Shown: piece by piece, positions 1-13,725 of the stretch
How the letters are laid out: each line of letters opens with the position of its first letter
Numbering within the stretch: position 1 is the first letter of the stretch
Origin: Phallus indusiatus
Taxonomy: Eukaryota; Basidiomycota; Agaricomycetes; Phallales; Phallaceae
Assembly: GCA_027605045.1 (NCBI GenBank)
Contig: JAQFWX010000024.1
Span: 186,001 to 250,000 of the forward strand
DNA: 64,000 bases
Direction of reading: 5' to 3'
Program-made: the position numbers and the translations under genes
The notes under the pieces: generated by a model
Seen by the model: only the letters and a program-made list of their open reading frames with translations
Database searches by the model: none
What the model was told of the DNA's origin: nothing

Positions 1-362
1 AGGCGTTCATGTACCTTTTGTATGATCTCTACATTGATACGAGCTTCCTGTTGAATAATGAAATGGGATAGTAAGTGTCGGTTGAAACAAAAGGGGACAG
101 AAGAGCCCAAGGAGGAGGCCATATATAACGAGGCGAATTCGTTGAGTTCTTTTCTTACCTTCTCGAGTTCCAAGTAACGTTTAGTTATCTCATCGAGTTT
201 CTCCTTCAGGTTTACTATGTCGTCGGTTCCCGCTGTCCAGAAACTGCTACTCTCGCCAACCTCTTCGCTTGGCTCAATGCGCGGCCTTTTAGCTACACCG
301 CCAGGGCTGAGCTTCGAAGGTTGCGTGAGCGACTGTTTGCGTTTAGTAGAGACCGATGGCAT
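1..362 (-). CDS. N-terminal part of an unrecognised coiled-coil protein (runs off the window)
   Basis: The ATG is at 362-360. Exon 1 (362-159) gives 68 codons: a Ser/Thr/Lys-rich start with a basic patch (KRPR near residue 25), then an acidic stretch and a heptad-like segment (IVNLKEKLDEITKRYLELEK). A GTAAGA donor at 158 and a CAG acceptor at 50-48 define a 111-bp intron, and exon 2 continues in frame (EARINVEIIQK) past the window edge. The pattern is a nuclear-type basic tail followed by a coiled coil. I do not recognise the family. It is divergently arranged with PRP4, about 650 bp away. Confidence 0.5.
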   Translation of the reverse strand, partial: MPSVSTKRKQSLTQPSKLSPGGVAKRPRIEPSEEVGESSSFWTAGTDDIVNLKEKLDEITKRYLELEKVRKELNEFASLYMASSLGSSVPFCFNRHLLSHFIIQQEARINVEIIQKVHER

Positions 363-1014
363 GGTTTATCTAATGTGCCCGGTTGTGAGATAGGACACGT
401 GGTAAACAGGCATGGGGTAGGAGACGTGCCTTGAGAAGGTTGTAAAAGGTATAGGGATATGGTAAATTCGCGAAAGGACAGTAGTAGAATCTAAAATCGT
501 TTCTTGGTCCCCAAATTTGTTAAAATAATCCATTTTTATACGTTTCTTGACGTTCCCAAACAAGCCTCTGTGGTCAGCCACGACAAAGCCAGGGTAAAGC
601 CTTGTCCATAATTGTTCGGGCTAGAGAAACCATATCCTTGTCATATTCTTCGGAAAGATAATTAGCCGGGTGACTTTGAGCAGTTTAGACATGACCAGAG
701 ACAAGAAGAGGAGGAAAACAAGAACATCGAACAAAATAATGAGTGAGTCACGCCAGGGCAGCACGACTGTAGACAACAACAGGCTGCATTTTGCGCCAAG
801 CGCCCGGTTCTCTAACATGAAAGAGTGGAGTAAATCAGCGTGACAGTGACAAATCGTGACATTCAGCTTTACTCCGGATTTTTCCTGAAGACACTAAGTA
901 TCCCCCCACCACACATCCCAAAGGTCCATCGATTCTCTCAGTTATTTCCATTCTCTTTCTCTCCCTTTTTTTAATCGTGCGGTGCCCCGTGCCATTCAAA
1001 TATATTCAACTGTG
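363..1014. promoter_or_regulatory. Intergenic region between two divergent genes
   Basis: About 650 bp between the start of the coiled-coil gene (minus) and PRP4 (plus). It contains pyrimidine-rich stretches just before PRP4 (920-972), as is common near fungal transcription starts, and no clear TATA box. A short hydrophobic reading frame on the minus strand (818-621) could be part of a tiny spliced gene, but the splice sites are poor and I do not call it. Confidence 0.4.
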
Positions 1015-3792
<2,778 letters not shown>

Positions 3793-3999
3793 TTAAATTT
3801 TATTCTTCTTTCCTTCTTTTTCGCTGTTACTTATTTGTACTAAATGTTGAAATACTTGTATGAAAAAATGGGTTATAATTGTATTGGATGCTTTTTAACT
3901 GAGCGCGAGTGATTGACACGCGCTCCATAAACATACTATTCGACAAATCACTTGATTCCTTGTTTAAGTAATGTACATTGACATTGACACTTTCAAAAT

Positions 4000-5771
4000 T
4001 CAAAAAATAGCAGCTGCGTTTGGAGGAGACGCAACACCACCAAGAACGTTCAACGGCCAAGACGAGAAGAAGAAAGTGTATCTTCCCGTTTTGGCGGCAT
4101 GTTTAGAAAGTTCTTCCAGATCAAAAAATTCACCTATTGGACATACGCGTGGGAATCAGTTCAAAGTCTTGTGCGTGTGAGTTCTGAAATTAGACGTACC
4201 GATTGGCATTCCCCATAGACTAAAAGGAGTTTAATAAATAGATCCATTGAGGCGTACTTGAAACTTACCCGAGAATAGTCTGTATGGGAAAATGAATGGT
4301 CTTGAATGTGAATAATAGTATGCATAGGAGCTTACCTGATGCAAATGAACTTCTCCCTCAGATATTGGCCACATCTCGAGAGCGGGTTGATCAGATGCAA
4401 TAGCCGCAAAGTGGTTGTTCCTTTATCAAGATAAGTCAAGGAGTGCGTAGAACTTGAATGATAAACTTGTTACCAAAGGAATTCTTTCATTTCAAGACTT
4501 CGTTCAATTCCAGCACTATTCGAAGACAGACTCCTTAGCATCTTATAGATGAAACAAAAAGCATAGTTGACGTACAAAGTTTCGGGACGCGTTCGCAACG
4601 CATCTCTATTAGCTTGATTTTCTCCGTTGAATCTCTGCAGCGAAAAACTAATAAGCTGTGGATTCTTAAGATATATACGATGTACATATAGTTACCTGCA
4701 TAAATCCAACCCTCAAAAGAAGGACATCCCCATGTTGGAATGTCACACCTTGGTGCTCGGCTACTTTTTTGATGTCAGAGACCGAAATGGGGTGAGTCGA
4801 CCATGGATCGTAGGGAAGAGGTTTGGTTCCGTTGTCGGTGAAGTAGTTGACGAGGTCGATGAGGACGCCCCGGCCGCATATACCTGAGCGTGTGTAAGGT
4901 TTATGACAACTCATTATTCGAGTAAATAGTGTGTTTTGTTACCGTGTTGTGCCCAATCTAAAGAATATGAGTATACTCATAGCGAGAAAAACGAGTTGTT
5001 AGTATATAGCTGACTTACTGTGTATTCCTAATTTGATTTCTTCGGCCGGTATATCTGACGGATCGCTGTACGCCGTCAAACCTCTAGAGATATTAGAAGC
5101 TTTCACTCTAAAAACAAACAAAGTAATGTTCAGGGATGGGAGCAACATCCAACATGGAATGGCATACCCTTGATAAAAGCACTTTTCGGAGAAAATTCCA
5201 AAGTGTCTCAAACCATCCCATTGTGTTCCAGATTGAGTATTCTATATAATTGAAATAGGATATTAGTCCGCGTGTTGAAGTTCAACAAAGGTTAATCACT
5301 GACTATATGCAGTTCATCGTCGTTGATTGGTTCAGGTAGGCCGGGAAAAGCAATGATTTTATGTTCGGGGTGTTTACGATTGAACATTGGCTTTAATAAA
5401 AAAATTTGAATGGAATAGAATTTGCAAGCACGGGAAAAATGCTCACCTGAGATGGGAAATTTAGCGGCCTAAATACGTGTCTCTCATAATTGACATGTCA
5501 AATTCCATTGAATTAAACGGCTTACCAGTTCAATAGGATCCTTTTGCCAGTTCTATATCCAAAATGGAAAAAAAAAATGATCAGCCATATCTTCATCGAA
5601 ATCAGACAACCCATACTTAATCTGTTCTTGGGCGGCACGAGCAACAACTTCATCGGTTAATAGATTAACAGTCCCCAGCTGATCTCCTTTTCCCCATACT
5701 TCCCATGCGCACCCAGGAAGTCCGCCAAAGCTTGGGAGGTCTTGGAATAGAGGGAGATTATCGAAAGACAT
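4000..5771 (-). CDS. Cyclase-family (kynurenine formamidase-like) metal-dependent hydrolase
   Basis: The protein belongs to the cyclase/formamidase superfamily (Pfam Cyclase, PF04199), metal-dependent hydrolases of which kynurenine formamidase is the best known; the true substrate here is unknown. The ATG is at 5771 (MSFDNLPLFQDLPSF) and the TGA at 4002-4000. About ten exons can be joined: VWGKGDQLGTVNLLTDEVV near the N terminus, NTQSGTQWDGLRHFG (metal and substrate region, about 5190-5250), WAQHGICGRGVLIDLVNYF (4830-4960), a central SEGEVHLHQ segment and the conserved tail SSWPLNVLGGVASPPNAAAIF. All introns are 45-80 bp GT-AG. It converges on PRP4, with 207 bp between the stops. A second copy starts at 63342 and leaves the window. 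Confidence 0.85.
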
Positions 5772-6242
5772 TCTTTGACCTTGATTTCGTGCGATGATTA
5801 GGTTGAAGTGATTCTTGAGAGATTCGAGTCGCTCGATTGTGCAGGTGCAAGCAACGGTGATACAGTCCGACTAGGGTGAAACGAGAATGGGCAATTTGGA
5901 GGGCTGTAGTTAGAGGGATAAGATGAGAGGGTCATGGGAAGCGCGATTGGAAGGGCTTAAATATTAAAAGAGAGACCATGTGCATGGGTATGGGAAGGTA
6001 ATTCCAGTTCAATGAAGAATTCGGACATTAACATGAGACCAATTCAGTGCTCTCACAGGCTAAGAAGGATATCTCACGTGAATTTCGGAATTTAGCTATG
6101 GTTGATGTTATGAAATTAGAATTCGAAGTATCAAAATTTTTAATCCGGACCGACACACGAGATATGATTGGCGCACAGCACAATGCTAAGATAAGGAATG
6201 ATGCAAAACGCTCATTCAGTATACTGTGGAAAAAACCGCCAC
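5772..6242. other. Intergenic, no gene recognised
   Basis: Upstream region of the cyclase gene, bounded by the tail of a decayed P450. A 67-codon plus-strand frame (6047-6250) has no splice context or recognisable motif and is taken as chance. Confidence 0.4.
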
Positions 6243-7560
6243 TGAAGTAAGTGGTATTCAGTGGGCATGACCACTCAGATAGTCCCTTTAGGTATGAAAT
6301 ATCCATTCACTATGTCATCCTGTTTCAACTGACGTGGCACTCCCAGTGGAAACATTGTATGTCATCTCAGAGTCTCGTCACAAAGTGCGTTGAAATAAGG
6401 TAGATTAGGAAGGTCCGAAATGGAAGGCAGGTTATCCCTTCCGATCACTTTATCCAGCTCTTCTTGGGCTTTTTGCTGTACATCTGGATAGAGTGCCATT
6501 TCCAGGAAAAACAGACGGATCTGGGTGTTAGCCTATATATTTTCCCTTGGAAAAAAAGTTTTTTAAATAAAGGTGTTAAAAAGCATACTGTATCAATTCC
6601 GGCTAGATAAATGGTTACCGCTACTTCCCGAATTATGTCCTCCGAGTCGTCCGGTTAGGGTTGCTGGCAAGATCTTCCAAGCAATCAGACACAAAGGAAG
6701 GTTGGTAGCGTCCTTGTTTCTGTCATTTCTTGAGTAAAAGACGAGAATAAAGGTGAGGATAATTTACATAAGCTTTTTTGGAATACTCATATGGAATATT
6801 TAGCATGTCCTGGAAGCTTTCATTAAATTCCCGGGTCACCTTGGGAAACTCTAAGCCCGAAAACCACGATGGGAGATATTTTACTGTTGCATACGGACAT
6901 CGATATATGTATCGGTGGTCATTCAATTTAAAACATCTTACATATAGGAATGAGGTCGACCTTGAACGTTCCAGGAAATAATATGTGAGTGAACTGATGT
7001 GTAAACCGCTCCGCCAGGTTCACGTAAGGATCGACTTCAGGTAAGACGTCAATACCGTATGTAAACTGTAAGTTGGTTAGTAATGCTATCAATCTTCACA
7101 CATTATCCTCACCCGCATAATAAACTCTCCGCTAATAACTCTAACGAGTCTCAGGTCATTTACCGGCTCAGCAATGAGACGCTTTGCGAGTGACCTTAGT
7201 CGGCGCGATTAGATTCAGACTTAGTCATCGATGGCTGAATGAAAGAAACCCTGGTATCTACCTAGCGTGTTCTTCCATGATTGCGTTATATGAAACAAGA
7301 TTTTTCTTTGACAATATATCATGGAATATTGCTCGGTGCCGAGTCCACCGCTCGCCATACTCGATTGTTATGGTAGTCGTTTTACCAACGATCGACCTGC
7401 ATCAGATTTAGGATTCGATAATTTACTTTGAAGGAAATTTACAATTCGTGGATCATCATCGTTTTAACTCTATCCGAGTAGATTGCGCCTCTCTTGCTAA
7501 ATAAATCTCGTTCCATGTCCACTGAATTAATTAGTAGGATGACTGCCCCGAATTGTTCAG
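6243..7560 (-). pseudogene. Cytochrome P450 relic 2 (lacks both ends)
   Basis: Segments of a second P450 can be read in order on the minus strand: a beta-strand/B-helix part (VDMERDLFSKRGAIYSDR, about 7450-7550), the C-helix WxxxR region (YGERWTRHRAIFHDILSKKN, about 7290-7370), F-G region (FTYGIDVLPEVDPYVNLAE), WFSGLEF, an I-helix remnant (VAVTIYLAGIDT) and the K-helix ExxR (NALCDETLR) followed by FPLGVPRQ. TGA codons stand where Trp is expected, right after ETLR and after PKGTI. The haem-binding Cys loop is absent and the N-terminal anchor is missing. The relic abuts relic 1 directly, so the locus looks like a tandem pair fused by deletion. Confidence 0.8.
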
Positions 7561-7600
7561 ATATACCAAATCCCCTGAGAAGGAAAGAAAGATGACTGAC

Positions 7601-9448
7601 CGTGCTGGCGCCGCCTATAATCAAATACAAGATGAGACGAGAACGTACAGTACGTGCGCGTGACCTGTCAGAAAATGGGTGTACCTGAGTAAATCTCGGC
7701 TGCAGCCCATTGAATAATTCTTTGTTGTTCCGCGGTGTATTCTCCTTGCTCCAAAATATCTGTAAGGAAGCAAGATTGAGCGATCCCAAGTTTCTGAAAC
7801 TCCGAATCAAGTTATATGTAAATAACTTGTTGAGGACGAGAACGACTTACGAGGCGAACATGGGAATAGACGCCGTTTACCTGTGCTGCACAGCCCAGCG
7901 CAACGAGCTAATTTGTGGTCAATAAATCTCGAATCTCGATATATGCGTGTGCCACGGACGAAGAAAGCATTGGAAATTCGCTACAAGACGATTCCGTGTT
8001 ACGGAGTAGCAAATTAAATGGGATTATTAAGGGAAGAATGCTCTAATCTCTTTAAATTCAATTCCGTCTTTCCATTTTCTCCTTTTCTTACAAATTTATG
8101 CCTATGCGAAGTGATTTTGACTACTTTTGACTAGTTTACATTTTATTTAACAGTTTTCTAAACTCTTTTTGTTCGTTTCCTTGTTTTCCTTGACATTTTG
8201 ACCCTGGGCCGCGAAATCCGTAGTTATTTAGCTTAGTAAAACACTCTCCTCAAATTGTATATAAAAAGACATCGTTTTCGACGCAGAATAACATCTCATT
8301 ATCTCTTGTTTACTCTCACTAAAGCCCTCTTTTGCGAAAAGCTTCTCTTTATATATCACAACTACTCTACAATTTCCCTCCTACACACTACACTGGTTCC
8401 CTCTCCGTCTCTGCCTACTCCTGAGACGCGCTCTTCAAACTATAATGTTAAAATATTACCATTTGTTCTTTCGTCCAGTTATAAGGCCGTTCCAGCATAT
8501 CATCTACGTCTCGACGATATTCCGCAGCTTTGGTTTTCCAAGTCGCGCCGGGAAACCAGCTAGGGACAAATCGAACTGATCAAATAAATCGTGATGAATA
8601 TAAATTGGATCGTTAAGCGTTGTAAAAAAAACACACGTATAGGGAAAGTGTCCACGGCAAAAGCTCCACTTTGGGTTGTCTCTCCAAAATGATCCATCGC
8701 CTTGTTAACTACTTCGACGAGAGGATCACGTTCATTAACTACTTTATATCCGTAGACTAGCATCAAAACAATAGATCCAGAATATCTGCATGAGAATAAC
8801 ATTAGTCCAACTCTCGTGATTCATATATTGGTATTGAGAAACACCCACAGCTGAAAAGCTCCAGTTGTCTTTCTGGATTACTCCCAATCCGAACCAAAAG
8901 CTTCCTAACCTCAGCAGAAATAACGCTCTCGAATCCTTCGACTTTCAAACGTGTGCCCATGAAGTTGGTAATGTACTTGTGTTGTTCTGTCCATATATTG
9001 TCAAATGGCCTTAACGCCGGACCGTCGCCCCAACCAACCAATTCACCAGCCATCATAAACTTGGGACGCTCGCTGTACATACGGCCTTTGGATTCGAGAA
9101 TCTCTGCTACGTATTTGGGGTCGTTGATGATGAAGATGTGGTTGTGTAGGACATTGATGTGCACGATGCCACCTTCATTTGGTTGAACGATCAAAAGGGT
9201 TGAATACAAACTATAGGAGAGAAAAAAAAGTAGTGGTTCAACGAACCATATATGTTGGCCCACTCTTCAAACTTCTTGTATATCCGTGTTTTAGGTATAT
9301 CCAACAAGTTTCCAATTAGCGGAAGCGGTTTGGGACCAGGCGGAAATGATTTTTGTGTTTTTCTGAATATGCTTTGGTACAGAAAGAGAAACGATAAAGA
9401 AACAGCGACGAAGAGATATAAAACGTTTTTTGAGTCTAACTGTCCCAT
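7601..9448 (-). pseudogene. Cytochrome P450 relic 1 (5' half only)
   Basis: The ATG at 9448 opens a normal microsomal P450: a membrane anchor (LYLFVAVSLSFLFLYQSIF), the hinge PPGPKPLPLIGN, FEEWANIYG, then exons with GRMYSERPKFMMAGELVGWG, a C-helix-like segment (WTEQHKYITNFMGTRLK), GSIVLMLVYGYKV, PSWFPGATWKTKA and ERPYNWTKEQM. A further exon at about 7690-7800 (LGIAQSCFLTDILEQGEYT, then AAAEIYSGGAST) supplies the start of the I helix and is the expected continuation, but about 600 bp (7860-8440) separate it from the previous exon where a 50-60 bp intron is usual. After GGAST the sequence jumps to relic 2. No ExxR or Cys loop follows, so no functional P450 can be made. Confidence 0.8.
7860..8440. 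other. Extra DNA inside a P450 intron
   Basis: About 580 bp between two adjacent P450 exons. It contains a plus-strand TATA-like box (TATATAAAAAG near 8258) followed by a CT-rich stretch, as in a promoter or an LTR. I found no target-site duplication or LTR ends, so its nature is open. Confidence 0.35.
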
Positions 9449-9671
9449 GTTAAAGGAGAGAAGCAAGGGCTCAGCCAATGGCGCTTTTCGTCACCGTATA
9501 GCACATATAACTTGAATATCCCGGGCTTCATCGGCCTATTCTGGTGGAGTACTCTTCGGGACGGCTTTCAGATGTTACCGAACCGGTTTATACATAAGTC
9601 CTCCGGAACGTTGTCATCATGAACTTATTCTCAATCTACAAATGCAATACAGATGTACAGACGCTCTTCTT

Positions 9672-10931
9672 CTACTCGTATTCGGGTGGTGAATGTTGTC
9701 TTAACACGACACCCGCTTCTTTAAAGAGCGCTTCAGTTCGATCATCTCTAAAAAGAAAGAAGAGAATAGGTACCATCAGAAAGACAATGACATGTCAACG
9801 ATAAAAAAGTTTCCCATACACTTTATAACTCAAATTATACACCACCTCTTTGACCCCCGTCTGTACAATTTTTATCGCGCATCCCAAACAAGGACACGTA
9901 TTACAATATAAAACACATCCGACTCCAACACGCTCTCTTCCGGCTTCAAGAAGGGCGTTTTCCTCCGCGTGGAGGCACAAACATTCGGCTAGGTTTTGAC
10001 CGGATGGAACGTTGTCGTTACATCGCTTGCAACCGCCTTCGTTGCAGTTTGTGAGGTTGCGTGGGGTGCCGTTGTACCTGAGACGTGCACGTTGCGAAGG
10101 GATTTGATTTATTTGTTGTACTTGAGACTGGTGATGCTCACCCAGTTGCGAGAATGCGACGATCGCGAACTAGAATTGCTCCGACGCGTCGTTTCATACA
10201 GTTTGAGCGATGGGACGCCAGAGAAGCTAAAGTCTATGTGGAAGATGAGATTAGAACGATGGCGAATGGACTCTCAGATTTTACCATAAAGTACGTATCC
10301 CATTTTGGGCGGAGTCGTTCTTGATTTGGGAGATCAAGAGACTGAAGATGAACGTATAGATCATCTAGAGTTGGGAAGGTATTCACGATTGACACATGAG
10401 ACTGTCGGAACAGTTTGCGGAGATGGGATGAACGTGAAGTAGTGATAGTGGGGTGATCATAGAATGCCATGTCGTACTCCGTTATGAATTTTTCGAGATC
10501 GACATTGTGGTTTCCGTATACTGAGCTGTATGAATGATGTCATTTTCCAGAAACCTTTATAGGTGTACTATTGTGCATACCGCGTTCGGGTATACCTAAC
10601 TAAAATGGGCGCGTCGACGCTTACCAGAAGGAAAAAAGGTCTTTTGAGGAATGGATCAATCAAGGATGGTGTGTTCAGATCGCATGTTACATAGTTGGCG
10701 AGCCAGTGTCGTGTTACATGATCGAGGAGGGTTTGAGGGGTTTCAAAGAGAGTTGCGGAAGTGGATGTTGTTGCGCTACCAGTGTTCTGATTGAATAGTG
10801 TTAGACTAGGCGGACGATAAGGATCTAAATTCAACTTTTAATCCCACTGCTTGAAAGTTGTGTCTGTCTATTAAGAATTGTTGAATGGATGATTTTCCCG
10901 CGGATTGTGTGCCTATGACTGCGATGAGCAT
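9672..10931 (-). CDS. DCD1: Deoxycytidylate (dCMP) deaminase, with an apparent 1-nt frameshift
   Basis: dCMP deaminase makes dUMP for thymidylate synthesis. The ATG at 10931 begins MLIAVIGTQSAGKSSIQQFL, the kinase-like N-terminal part seen in fungal Dcd1. Downstream exons give KRPFFLLVSVDAPILV, YGNHNVDLEKF, MKRRVGAILVRDRRILATGY, the zinc-site HAEENALLEAG (catalytic HAE) and CNTCPCLGCAIKIVQTGVKE (PCxxC), ending DDRTEALFKEAGV at a TAG (9674-9672). Four introns fit. At about 10835 the frame slips by one base between VGLKV and LDPYRPPSL; no intron explains it. This may be a sequencing error or a real inactivation. Two relics of the same gene lie at 55381-55485 and about 61530-61775. Confidence 0.8.
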
Positions 10932-11582
10932 GGTGAAGTGAGCAAGGCGACGCGGTGCGTGTCACGCTCAAGCGCGCCGGTCCGGAAGTTGCATTCGAAC
11001 TTTGAACGTCTGAACTTTTAACTGATCATGACGGGTAAATATGTCCCATGTCGCTCACCGCCGAGACTGTTGCCGTCCAAAAAAGGAGAAGGCCATAACT
11101 TGGAATGTATGCTCCTTCAAATCTGAGGTCCCTGAGTTAGGACCCTGGACAATGTGCGACCACTGGTTTCCGATGCGTGAGCTCAGCTTCGGAAAGAAGG
11201 GGTTGGAGCTTAAAAATTTAAAATATATCGACTTTGGTTTGCTGCCGAAAAAAATTTCAAATGTCACGTATTGGTATAAAAGTGTGTCTCTAGCTTCTAA
11301 GAGATGGATTATTTGGATTTAAATGAAACTGCTGTTGGATTGACATGGCCTGACTTTTCGTTTATACTGGTGACAATATATCTTGTCCTTTATTCCCGGA
11401 AGGTCCCATCTGCCATTTCTGCCACTCGATCCGAGTCTCCCGTATATATCAATATCTCTCTGTATATACGTAGGTATATCTCGAATCAAACATTTATTTG
11501 TCGAAGAGATTATAACAACCGATTCTCATCTTATTCCAAGAAAGATTTCAGTCCCGTAGTAATTCCGCCACCATGCCAGTGA
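10932..11582. other. Intergenic, no gene recognised
   Basis: Lies between the dCMP deaminase start and the lectin-like relic. Plus-strand frames of 92-93 codons overlap each other and have no recognisable motif. Confidence 0.35.
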
Positions 11583-11648
11583 TCAAAGACTCTGTCTCAT
11601 AGTAGCTTGGATCTCCCAGGTGGTGGCCGTACCGTGAGTAAGTACAAC

Positions 11649-12043
11649 TGTTAGGGCTACTCAGCTCACACTAGAGGGAGGGGATCCTAAGTACTATATT
11701 GGACAATAGCTATACTACTCACCTAGAGGGAGGGGATCCTAAGAGAACAAGCTTAGGGACCCTCACTCTAGGTACAGCTACTATATACATAAAACGACGA
11801 CGCGGCGTGCGGCCCTGACACAGCTAAGTGCCAGGCGCCCAAGCCGAACCTAAGCGACGTGATGTCACGGGCATCACGCCGGGTACGAGCGCGCGACGCG
11901 CGCGAGTAGAGAAGGTGAAATAGAGACAGAACAAGGAAACGGAAGGTGAAAGTAAAATATGGAAATGGTAAATGGAATAAAAATGAAATGATGCCGATGA
12001 TAATAAATAGGAAAATGAGAGACGGCGGTAGCGTACCCTGACA
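11649..12043 (-). mobile_element. Solo LTR, B family
   Basis: 395 bp starting TGTTAGGG and ending CCCTGACA (plus strand; the sense strand is minus, TGTCAGGG...CCCTAACA). Flanked by the 5-bp duplication ACAAC (11644-11648 and 12044-12048). Same family as the LTRs of element B, with the conserved AAGCTTGTTCT sense-strand motif. Confidence 0.93.
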
Positions 12044-12475
12044 ACAACACTCTACATAAAGATTTCCAGTTATCGAATTCACAAGACCATTAGAATGGAC
12101 TCTCACCTTTGAGTCATTGCTCATGACCCACCCAAGGGGGCTCGTTTGCGCTGTTCGTATCCTGCGTTATAGAAAACGATATCAGATATAAGGTAAATTC
12201 TGATTGACTGAGCCTACTGTTTATTGACGATGGACCAGACGAATGGATTGGATTTGTAGTCGAATCCAGTGCCCTGAGGGTGAAGGTACGCTCCATTGGA
12301 CAGACTCTGGATAGCAAAGATGTTGTCGCCGAGGTTATGGACAGGACGAATATGCCACTTTAAATAAAAGAATCAGACAGATGATGATCAATTAATTTGC
12401 ATGCAACTAACGTTCTGTGAGAGTTCTGTTTTGTCGGCGTCTTTCGGCGGGTCTTTCAGCTGAATCGTGCCCTCC

Positions 12476-12873
12476 TGTCAGGGTACACTACCGCGTCCCC
12501 TCCTTTTTCCTTATTTATTATCCTCGGTATATGTTCATTTCCATTTCATTTACATTTCCCGTACATTAAATCCACCTTCCGTTTGCTCCCTCCGTCTCTA
12601 TTTCACATTCTTTACTCGCGCGCGTTGCGCGCTCATACCCGGCGTGATGCCCGTGACATCACGTCGCTTAGGCTCGGCTTGGGCGCCTGGCACTTAGCTG
12701 TGTCAGGGCCGCACGCCGCGTCGTCGTTTTATGTATATAGTAGCTGTACCTAGAGTGAGGGTCCCTAAGCTTGTTCTCTTAGGATCCCCTCCCTCTAGGT
12801 GAGTAGTTAGTTTCTCCCTCAATATATTTACTTAGGATCCCCTCCCTCTAGTGTGAGCTGAGTAGCCCTAACA
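12476..12873 (+). mobile_element. Solo LTR, B family, inside the lectin-like coding region
   Basis: 398 bp, TGTCAGGG...CCCTAACA, flanked by CCTCC (12471-12475 and 12874-12878). It splits the first exon of the lectin-like gene, whose frame resumes after removal. Confidence 0.93.
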
Positions 12874-13053
12874 CCTCCAGATCATATGTGACATTTAGGC
12901 GATAGCCTGCGTGGTTGTAGGAGATAGTGTAGATACCATCAAAAGACATGATCGCAAATTGTGGACGTTCACCGGTTCGAAATGCTGTCTATTTATAAGA
13001 AGCCTGGGCTTCCAAAGCTACTACCAGCCGAATACATGGGATTCATTTGGCTT

Positions 13054-13720
13054 TGTCAAGATCCGAGACCGTTCGAGATCGCGAGATCGAGGAATCGAGA
13101 ATTGAGAGATCGAGGAATCGAGAATCGAGAGATCGAGGGATGAGGAACCTGGCTTCAACTTATGTGTTGCACCCGCTCCAAAGGCCTGAGAGTATTCCTC
13201 AATTTGGATCGTGACGAATCAGCACTCACAACGAAGAACAACCGGAGATAACGAAGACTTTGGCGACTCCGTCGCCAAAGGCGGGAGATCGAGAGAATCG
13301 AGAAAATTGGGGTTTCGAGATAAGAGACGAGTTGTAATTCAAGGAGGTTTGAAATACAATGAAATATATTTGAATCGAATCAGAGTTCGATTTCAAGACG
13401 ACTTTGTATGGTATTTACAGCGAGTTTAAATACAACAAAGTGATGCAGGGTCAAGTACAAAGAAAGTACTAATTCGGATAAGTACATAATAGTACTTGAG
13501 GAAGTTGTGAGGTTCGTTAGAATCATAAAGAAGGAAATAGAAAGTATTCTATTTATATCATGGAACCTCACCAATCGTCAAAGTGAATAAATCGGTAATC
13601 GGTAATTCGAGAGATCGCATAGAGTGCGATCTCTATAAGGTTCGTTCGTTCAAGTTCGAAAAGAATGTGAAATCGAATTAAATCGTTAAATCGATGTCAC
13701 GAGAAACTCGGCTCGTGACA
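13054..13720. mobile_element. Solo LTR of another family, in the promoter of the lectin-like relic
   Basis: 667 bp starting TGTCAAGATCC and ending GGCTCGTGACA, with the 5-bp duplication GGCTT (13049-13053, 13721-13725). The first 90 bp contain short GAGATCGAG/GAATCGAGA repeats. It includes two strong hairpins (10-bp stems around 13260-13283 and 9-bp stems around 13612-13635). It inserts about 100 bp upstream of the lectin-like ATG. Shares a GGCTTCAACTT segment with the LTR at 17033. Confidence 0.85.
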
Positions 13721-13725
13721 GGCTT

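Larger units (their letters stand above)
11583..12949 (-). pseudogene. Beta-trefoil (ricin-B-like) lectin gene disrupted by two solo LTRs
   Basis: Removing the two LTRs and one copy of each 5-bp duplication leaves a small lectin-like gene: MSFDGIYTISYNHAGYRLN, then (after the LTR at 12476-12873) KDPPKDADKTELSQN, an intron, WHIRPVHNLGDNIFAIQS, GAYLHPQGTGFDYKSNPF, VRVHSNGLVNSITGNLYVE, and after the second LTR THGTATTWEIQAT before a TGA at 11585-11583. Repeats of the type GxYxI...W.I are those of fungal beta-trefoil lectins. A TATA-like box lies about 45 bp upstream of the ATG (minus strand, near 12990). The last segment is out of frame with the one before it, so there is also a frameshift. The similar intact gene at 15015 is the best comparison. 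Confidence 0.65.

Noticed and set aside
621..818. 65-codon hydrophobic frame on the minus strand with a possible second exon
   Set aside because: The donor needed (GTCATG or GTTCTT) is poor and the product matches nothing I know; it may be chance.
13054..13150. GAGATCGAG/GAATCGAGA short repeats considered as a CRISPR-like or satellite array
   Set aside because: The units are short, irregular and lie inside a solo LTR with clean target duplications.
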